Shown one piece after another: positions 35,001-44,000 of a DNA stretch of 64,000 nucleotides. The position numbers and the translations under genes were made by a program. Positions within the stretch are counted from its first letter, which is position 1; every line of letters begins with the position of its first letter. The notes beneath the pieces are model-generated. The model saw only the letters and a program-made list of their open reading frames with translations, was not told the DNA's origin and did no database searches. Source of the DNA: Thalassia testudinum (Eukaryota; Streptophyta; Magnoliopsida; Alismatales; Hydrocharitaceae); contig JAZHRO010000039.1 of the NCBI GenBank assembly GCA_037157565.1, positions 45,136,001 to 45,200,000 on the forward strand, given 5' to 3'.

Positions 35001-38000
35001 TAGAGAAAGCACCTATGGTATATGAGTTATTGTCTATTCTGCATCCAAGTACTATCTATGTTGTATAAAATTATAAATAACTATATGATTAAGCCTTAGA
35101 AGTCTAAAGGCTGTTGGATGCTTATTTTCCGACATATTTATTGGTACTTCCTGATGCTGCTTGTGCATGATAGCTGGAATACATCTTGTTCGACAGACTT
35201 TGGCATGATGGGAGAATTCAAGCAACAACTGAGAGATGGGTTTATTGAAGCTTGTCTTCACCTTGTCAACCGTGATTTTGATGCATTAGCAAAGGATTTC
35301 ATTACTCTTGGGTAAGTGTGTTAAATTTGTATGACCAAACTTTCCTTGTTTTGATCTATAATGTATAAAATATCTTTAGGATTGGAAAGCAGGTATAAAC
35401 TTAGGCACAAGTGTTGAAATAGATTCCTTTGAAAGAAGATATTGACATTGAGTCATTTAATAATGGGAAATGAGCTTCTGTGGAGATGATAGAACATAAG
35501 ATCAGGACTCAAGAAGATCTAACATGAATTGTGATAATTGGAGATAGTGAGTACAGAAATTAAAATCAAAACCTGGGATTTCTATGTACTAAGTGAGTTT
35601 GATTGTCTCTTCAATATATTAACACTTCCCACGGAATGTTTTGCATTCATGCGGCCACAAGCTCTAACGAGGGATCTTGGATTTTAGGTAAGTATTTTCA
35701 ATTGTAATACATTAACACCAAGGTTGTTTAAACTTAAGGGTAGCAATCTAGCTTTCCAGGAGCACATAGGATTGGATTATTATTTCCATTTAGATGTTGT
35801 GAAACTGCAGCTTGATTAGTCAAAGATGCTTCAAGGTGGATTTCTTCACTATAGTCACTTAAATTGCGACTTGATTAGTGTTACGTTGTATTGTGAGGGT
35901 CTTTATACTGAATAGTGTTATTTCTCGGATTAGAGACGAGATAATGTAATACAAGTCTGCCAAAGAAATGTGGGATGATTTGAAAATAGCATACTCTTAT
36001 GAATTGAATTCTACTCAAGTATTTCAGATTCAATATGATTTGTGTTATCTGAAGCAGGAAACTATGAGCCTTTCACAGTATTACTTTATTATGAAAGGTC
36101 TTTTGGAGAAGTACAATGCTTGCAGGCCCATGTGCACATCTACCACGTGCAGAGATCAAATGAATTTTCTGCTCATATGTTCCTTGCTGGTTTACATATG
36201 GTTTTTATTGATTTGGAGATGGCCTATGATTCTGTCCCAAGAGATATCTTGTGGAGAATTTTGGAGAAGAGACAAGTGCTAGTTATATATATCAACCTCA
36301 TAAAGGATATGTACTATGGAGCAGCAGCTTGTGTAAAGACTAAGGATGATTTGATGAACTACTTTGATATTACCATTGGTCTGCATCAAGGTTTGACTTT
36401 AAGCCCTCATCTTTTTGCCTTGGTCATGGATGAGTTGACGAAGCATATCCAAGTTGAGGTGCCTTGGTGTATGCTTTTTGCTGATGACATTGTGTTGGTT
36501 GATGAGACAAGAGATGGAATGAACAGAAAACTTGAGCTTTGGAGAGAAGCCCTTGAAGATAAAGGATTACGCATAAGTAGGACGAAGACTGAGTATATGG
36601 AATGTAAGTTTAGTAGTAGAGGGAACAATGAAAGAAGTGATGTAAAAATTGGAGAAGAGTGCATTCCAATGAAAGATATTTTTAAGTACTTGGAATCCAT
36701 TTTCCAACATGATTGTGGAATTGATGGAGATGTTACATATAGAATTAATGCAGGGTGGTTGAAATGGAGGGGTGCTTCTGGTGTTCTTTGTGATAAGAGG
36801 GTTCCTTTAAAAGTCAGAGGAAAATACTATCGAGCTGTAGTAAGACCAGCCATGTTGTACGGTTTTGAATGCTGGGCTCTAAACTATAGGCATGTACAGA
36901 AGATGTCTGTGGCAGAAATGAAGATGTTAAGATGGATGTGTGGTTATACAAAAAAGGACCGTATTTCAAATGAGTTTATTAGAAAAAGGGTTAGGGTGGC
37001 ACCGATAGAGGATAAAATGAGAGAGACACGTCTAAGATGATTTTGACATTTACAAAGAAGGCCACTAGATGCTCCGGTTAGGAGATGCGAGAAGTTGGAG
37101 GCTGAACCCACTAAGAGGGGGCGATGAAGATCAAACAAGTGTTGGAAGAAAACTATTAAGTATGACCTCAATTATTTTAATTTAAGTCCTGAAATGGCTG
37201 AAAATCGATCTGTGTGGAGGCAAAGAATCTATATAGCCGACCCCACTTAATGTTGGAAAAGGCTTGGTTGTTGTTGTTATGTTCCTTGTTGGTTTGAATG
37301 GTTCTTACCCTATCGGAGTTACCTCCTATCGAGGAGATTTGCAGGAGATTGAGTAGGCTACAGATCCAGTCTACACATGCGATTTTTTCTGCCCCTGCCT
37401 CTGTACATGCAGCCGTTAGTGCCCGTGGTGGATGAGGATATTTTCGAGGTAGAGGTAGAGGACGTGGAGATGGTGCACATGGTCAGCTGACTTGCACATA
37501 CTGTAGGAGGATTGGCCATGTTGAGGCCAAGTGCTGGAACGAACTTGGGAAGTCTACTGTTGCCAACCAAGTTATTGTGACTCCTGCCCCAGTGATTGCC
37601 CCTGAGTCTCTTACTCATGCAGAGGTAGATTACGATTCTGTGGTACAGGGTTTAGCATAGTTGACACATGACCAGGCTCAATCTTTAAGCACAACAACCT
37701 TTGCCTCTGCTTCTTCAGGTATGACTACTACTTAGTTGATAGATTCTAGTGCGTCAAATCATTTCACTGGGAATCTCCAGTGCTTTGGAAACATGCAAAG
37801 TGTTGCACAGGGATGTTTAGTCCAATTGGCAGATGGTACGTATGCCCCTATTTGTGGTAGGGGAGGAGTGTCAGTTACCCCTACTATGCACCTTTCAAAT
37901 GTTTATTATGTACCTGATATGGCCATGCAGTTACTTTCTATTAGTATTATTACAAAACAACTGAACTGTCGTGTGATTTTTGATGATGTTGGATGTACTT

Positions 38001-41000
38001 TTCAAGATTGAATGATGAGGAGGACGATTAGTGGGGGGTATGAGGAGGGAGGTGTATACCGACTAGCATAGAGTCCAGTTGCTATAGCATGTCAAATGAG
38101 TTCTGTTATACCGGCTAGTACAGAGTCCAGTTGCTGCAGCATGTCAGATGAGTTCTTCTGCCAATGCCTTGCAGCGGCAAAGGCAACTAGATCATCAATT
38201 TTTGGACAAGTTATGTTGGATCATTCCATATCTCTCACCTGCTACTAAGATTCAGTGTGATGCTTGCCAGCTGGGGAAGCATCATAGAGCCAGTTTTCTA
38301 GCATCTACGAGTTCTAGTAGTTCAGTGTGTTTTGATTCAGTACATTTTGATGTATGGGGTCCAAGTCATGTTGCAGATAGACATGGTCATCGCTATTATC
38401 TACTATTTGTGGATGATTTTTCATGATTGTCATGGTTATGTTTTTTGAGAAATAAACTAGATGTTAGTTCTAGATTATACAGTTTGTGGCATTTGTGAAT
38501 AATCAGTTTGATATTTGTATTAAGACCATTAGAACCAATAATGCACTAGAATTTTGTACCAAGCAATTGGCAACTTTTTATGGTTCTCTTAGTATTGTGC
38601 ACCAGACCTACCTCCACACGTCATAACAGAATGGGGTTGCAGAATGGAAGCATATATATATTCTGGGTAAAGCTCATGCTTAGCTTTTTTAGAATAGTAT
38701 CCTGCACATTTATTGGGGGATGCAGTACTTACAACTTGTTATCTTATTAACAGGCTTCCGTTTTCTGTAATTCATGAGCAAGTATCATGAACAGTGTTAT
38801 ATCTTGATGCATATCTATTCTTGGTGCCTCCCACGAGATTTGGCTGTGTTGCCTTTGTCCACTTGCTTGGACTTTCACAAACTTGCCCTTAGAGCAGTCA
38901 AGTGTGTTTTCTTGGCTATTGTCGTAATCAGAAGGGGTACAGGTGCTTTGATCCTATACATAGAAAGCAGTATGTTAATGCTGATGCCACTTTCCACGAG
39001 TCTATTCCATATTTTTCCACATTCGCTCGTCAACTACGTGATGTGGAAATTTCTGTGCCTGTGCCTTCTATATCTATGGATGATTTTCAGACCAGTAGCA
39101 ATACGTCTACTCTCTCAGAGCAGTCTATCAGTACATTTAGAGTTGTACCACCAGATGAGAAGACATTTAAGGGCTCTACATATCAACGAGAGAAAGCTAC
39201 GCACCCCCTTCCTACTCTGTCCCTCTTGAGCCCCCAGTGTCTACCCTCAATCAGGTACATGTTGAATCCATTGATAGTACTCCACTTGTTGTTTCTCCAG
39301 GTCCTGTTGATGATGATATCCTTATTGTAATTCGGAAAGCTCCTCGCTCATGTGCTCGATACTGTGTGGCTGGGAGTTCAATGTTTACTCACTCTCTTGG
39401 TGCTATGTTTCATGCCTTTACCGTTGTGTCTAGTTTTGAGATACCTATGACTTATCAACAGACACTTCTGAATCCACATTGGAAGGTTGCCATGGAGGAG
39501 ATGTCTGCGCTTCATGACAGAGGCACTTGGGAGCTCACTTCTTTACCCTCTAGTGCACATCTTGTTGGAGCTAGGTGGGCCTTTACCTTCAAAGACAACC
39601 CTGATAGGTCTATTTTTAGGCATAAGACCCGTCTTGTGGCCAAAGGATTCACTTAAACTTATGGAGTAGATTACTTTGACACCTTTTCACTAGTTGCTTG
39701 GCTATCCATTGTCTGTATTCTTATTTCTGTGGCAGTGCACTATGGATGATCACTTCATTAGCTGGATGGCAAAAATACTTTTCTTTATGGTGATCTTCAG
39801 GAGGAGATATACATGCAACAACCTTTTGGTTTTGAGGTTCAGAGGAATTGCGTGTGCAAACTGCGTAAGGCAATCATGGCCTTAAGCAGAGTCCTAGAGC
39901 ATGGTTTCAATGCTTATCAGAGGCATTGTCAGTGATTGGCTTGGAGAGGTCTTCTTTTGACCATTCTTTATTTGTGAGGAAGACCAGTAGGGGTGCTGTG
40001 GCCCTACTTGTATATGTTGATGTCTCATTCTCACAGGTGATCACGTGATTGGTATATCTTAAGTTAAGGAATATTTGGCACAACAGTTTGCTATAAAGGA
40101 CCTTGTGAGACTCAGGTACTTCTTAGGTATCGAGATTGCTACGAGCAAGCAGTGAATTGCTATGTCCCAAAGGAAATATGCCTTGAATATTCTTCAGGAG
40201 GCCATGATGCTTGGGCCCAAGGAAGCAAATATCCCTATGGATTCAAAGATTTACCTATTTGATGAGTTTGCTAGATTGATGGATAAGAGAGCATATAGGT
40301 AGCTTCTGGGGAAATTGCTTTATCTGACCATCACCAAGTAAGATATTAGTCTTGCAATGGGCAAGTTGAGTCGCTTTCTAGACAGACTCACTGAGGAGCA
40401 TTGGCATGCAGTGATGTAGGTGTTGAGGTATATCAAGGAGGCTCTAGGTCAAGGCCTTTTGTTTCAGACAGGTCCTATGATCGTTGTTAGTTACTCTGAT
40501 GTGGATTGATCGTTGTTAGTTACTCTGATGTGGATTATGCAGGTGATATTGGGGATAGGAGGTCCACTATAGGTTTCTGTAATTTTGTTGTAGGAAATCT
40601 AGTGATTTGAAGGAGTAAAAAGCAAAGTGTGGTATCATGCTCTAGTGTTGAATCAAAGTACCGTGCTATGGTGCGTACAACTACTGAGATGATCTGAGAT
40701 TCTGAATATGGTCACTATTGAAAGATCTTTATGTTACTATTGAGGAGGCTATGAGGATGTACTGTGACAATAGAGTTGCCACATATATAGCAAATAATTC
40801 TATATTTCATGAACGAACAAAGTATGTGGAGGTGGATTGTCACTATACTAGGAGTTTGATTCAAGAGGGTTCGCACCTCTTGCTTAGCTTCTTCAAAGCA
40901 GACTGCAGACATGTTCACCAAACCCTTATCACGTCCCTTGTTTGAGAAATGTTGAAACAAGCATATTAAGAGTGTTATGTTATATTGTGAGGATCTTTTT

Positions 41001-44000
41001 ATTATTTTGCATTCTTGTTGGAGTCTTGTAATATTTTTCCCTCACTTCTCTCTATATAAAGAGGTATAGGATTTTCTTGATCAATAAAATTTTCCATTTC
41101 CTTCAACCATTAGGTACTTCACCTCGCCTTAAGCTTCAATTTTGCAAGTAGAGGTTGATTGATGTTCATGCTTTAATTAGGGGTGTGCTGCAGGTACTCT
41201 GATCTGGTTCAGTAGTTTGAACTCCTAGGTATCTATCTGTGAAGGCATGGCTCTTGAATTGTCACACCTTAGAAACGAAGTGCCCACTGAAATTATTCCA
41301 GGCACTTCTAGGTAGTGGGTTCATCTATCTGAATTCACATGCGAGAGCAGTCTCCTAATGAAAGGTTTTCAGTTTACTACCTTAAGGTGATCTTTTTTTT
41401 TGGAGAAAGTTAAGGTGACCTTTTCAAAGAGCTATGAACCATTTCATCAGTTCTTTTCTAAGGAACAAGTACCTGAATATAGTTTTACTGCCCATATGAC
41501 CAGCATAATATTCGAATTTTATGGTAACATGCAAGCTTCCCAGAATTTCTGAAATACTATGGTACCCTTTTACTCTTTATACAGTGCATGGCATATTGAA
41601 GCTTCTAAGAATTTTTTATAATAACAACCACCACCAAGCCTTCTCTCACATTTATGTGGGGTTGGCCACATGGATTCTTTGCCTCCGTTCGGATATGTTT
41701 TAGGTCATTTATGGGTTTAAGTTGAAGTAATTGGGGTCATATTTATTAGTTTCCTTTTAACATTTTTTTGGCCTTCTTCACCTTCTCCTAGCGGATTCAA
41801 CCCCCAACTCTTCGCATTGGGGCATTTGGTGGTCTTCTTTGCAAATGTTAAAACTATCTTAGACGTGTTTCTTTCATTTTATTCTCTATCAGTACCATCC
41901 TAACCTTTTTCTCAAAATTTCATTTGAAATATGGTCCCTTCTTACTTGACCATACAACTATCTTAATAACTTCATTTCTGTCACGGACATCTTTTGTACA
42001 TGCTTCTTATAATTGTTGACCCAACATTCAGAACTATACAACATGGTAGGTCTCATAGTTGCTTTTTCCTTTAACTTTTAAAGGAACCCTTTTATCACAT
42101 GGAACATCAAATGCTCCCCTCCATTTCAGCCACCTTGCGTAAATGTAAGGGATATTTACATTTATGCCCTTATAATCATATCTAATTACATCTGTATTCC
42201 TAAAAATTTCATATATACGTCTATATCCTTACAAACTTGTATCATTTATCACTTATGTCCTTTCATTAGTATTTAATAGTACAATACACTAACAATAGTT
42301 GAGATCTAACCATGTACCAAAGTTACCTTTAAAAAAAAAGAAAAAAAAAACATTTCATCCTCCACCCTCCCTCGCACCCACCACCATCTCCATGCACCTC
42401 TTGGTAACCACTAACTCCACCTCCTCCCTATAGCCACCACCCCTACATCCACCACCACCTCCTCCACACTCCTTCCTCAACTTTACCTCTCCCGCACCCA
42501 TCGCCACTCCACCCGCCTCCTAGTAGCCACCACCTCCTTTACACTCCTCCCCTAATCCCTCCTCTCTCTCACCCACCACCACCTCCTCCACCCTCCTAAC
42601 AGCCACCACCTCCATACTCCTCCCTCGACCCCTCCTCTCTCGCCCCCACCACCTCCTCCACCCTCCCCCTCATAGACACCACCCTTGCAACCACCTCTTC
42701 CTACATGCTCCTCCTTGCAACCACCACCTCCTCCATACTCCTACCTTGCAGCCACCACCCTGTCCCCACCACCTCCTCCATGCCATAACCGTCACCGAGG
42801 ATGAGGTCAAAGATAAGGAGGGCACGTTGCTCCATAGAAGGGGAAGGAGCTGATGATGAAGGAGCTCGCCAATGGAGCTGATGAAGGAGGCGATGAAGGA
42901 GATGGCGATGGGTTAAGTAAGGAGGTGGAGGTTCTACGAGAAAATGGTGAAAAAGAACATGGCAGTATTGATGTAATTTTCAGGCTTTATGCTGTTAAAG
43001 TTAACCTGGGGGTATAGCTATGTCTGATTGGCATGTTCGTAGGAGTATAGATGTATATATGAAGTTTTTAGAGGTATAGATGTAATTAGATATGATTATA
43101 GGGGTATGGATGTAATTATCCCTTAATTTTATGTGTAACATTTCCATCGATTTCACCATATTATTGAAAAATGGATCCCAAGTATTTAGGAACATCTTTC
43201 TTCGGAATGTACTCTTTTCTAATTTTTACTTCCATCTCTTTGTTGCTCCCTCTACCACTAAACTTACCTTTCATATACTCAGCTTTTATCCTGCTTAGTT
43301 GTAAGCCTTTAGCTTCCAGAGCTTTTCTTCAAAGCTTAAGTTTTTTACTCACTCCATCTAAGAATTTTTTAAATTATGAAATTTTCCTTATCAGGCTTCT
43401 CCCTCCTACTTCAGAGAAGGATGAAGTAGCCAAAGCTTTGACAGGTTCCTGATTTAAACCTTTTAGAATCCTACTATTTAAAATTTATGTGGAAAAAATG
43501 TGATTAACCTACAACTATGTATTCAACTTGTTTTGATCATGAGCTTGACTTTGCTTTCCTTTTTGCTTAATCTCTAGGTGTATTTCAGAATGCTGTGGAT
43601 AAAGGGGTTCGTAACATTAGCTTTGGAGATCTTTCTGGAAATCTTGGCCGTACCATGTAAGTTCTTCTCTCCCTTCATTAATGTAAGCGTGCATTTCTTT
43701 CTTTTTCTGTAGCTGCTCCATGGCTCACATAGTATTGCAATGCCACAAATAATATCAAACAAACGTCACAGAAAATTTGATATGGTTTAGCATGACTTTG
43801 GAATCCATAGGGTAATCTCCCGTTGCAAAGTGAAAAATGATGGCACAAAGTGGTCCCATGTTCTATTTCTAATGATCAAATATACATTTTGTAAAAGACC
43901 TACCTTTACAGTTTATTTGCAAGCTGTTTATGGTATAATATACAGAACATTGATCAGGGCGTTCATATCTTTTATAATTTCAGATTATTCTCTTGATGCA

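Larger units (their letters stand above)
35913..40930 (+). pseudogene. E4 gag-pol polyprotein remnant
   Basis: Gag ([20 protein letters not shown]) is split by RTE1 and resumes at 37296. A zinc knuckle [14 protein letters not shown] lies near 37496. The protease motif reads DSSASNH (about 37740), lacking the glycine of DSG. Pre-integrase, integrase (about 38340-38960), reverse transcriptase (about 39420-40400) and RNase H follow. At the polymerase box (about 40015) a single-base deletion shifts the frame inside YVDD. A perfect 29-bp tandem duplication shifts the RNase H frame. Confidence 0.85.
35879..41108 (+). mobile_element. Ty1/copia element E4 with deleted 5' end, carrying RTE1
   Basis: ATTAG target duplications (35874-35878 and 41109-41113) delimit the element. 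The 3' LTR (40973-41108) is complete, while the 5' LTR is reduced to about 31 bp by a deletion reaching into gag. An RTE-type LINE (36194-37278) sits in gag. Gag-pol domains follow in copia order, with stops and shifts. Confidence 0.9.
41700..43350 (-). pseudogene. RTE2 reverse transcriptase remnant, split by the MULE
   Basis: On the minus strand 43350-43142 encodes [20 protein letters not shown] then [10 protein letters not shown]. After the MULE, 42139-41760 continues with the [14 protein letters not shown] region. Frameshifts and stops are common. Confidence 0.82.
41619..43356 (-). mobile_element. Antisense RTE-type LINE (RTE2), carrying a Mutator-like element
   Basis: The minus strand matches RTE1 from about 43350 to its 3' end (TTGG/TGG-rich tail at 41619-41640). 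Perfect 15-bp target duplications beginning TCTAAGAATTTT flank it (41604-41618, 43357-43371). Its coding frame is badly broken. Its 5'-truncated end lies 38 bp from ABC1K exon e, and the duplication itself ends 23 bp from the acceptor. Confidence 0.93.

Noticed and set aside
36042..36193. N-terminal 50 residues of the 332-codon frame as part of an RTE protein
   Set aside because: This DNA is copia E4 gag in another frame; the 17-bp target duplication at 36177 shows RTE1 begins only at 36194.
43171..43452. 93-codon open frame on the plus strand overlapping ABC1K exon e
   Set aside because: It is the reverse-strand shadow of the RTE2 reverse transcriptase running by chance through exon e.
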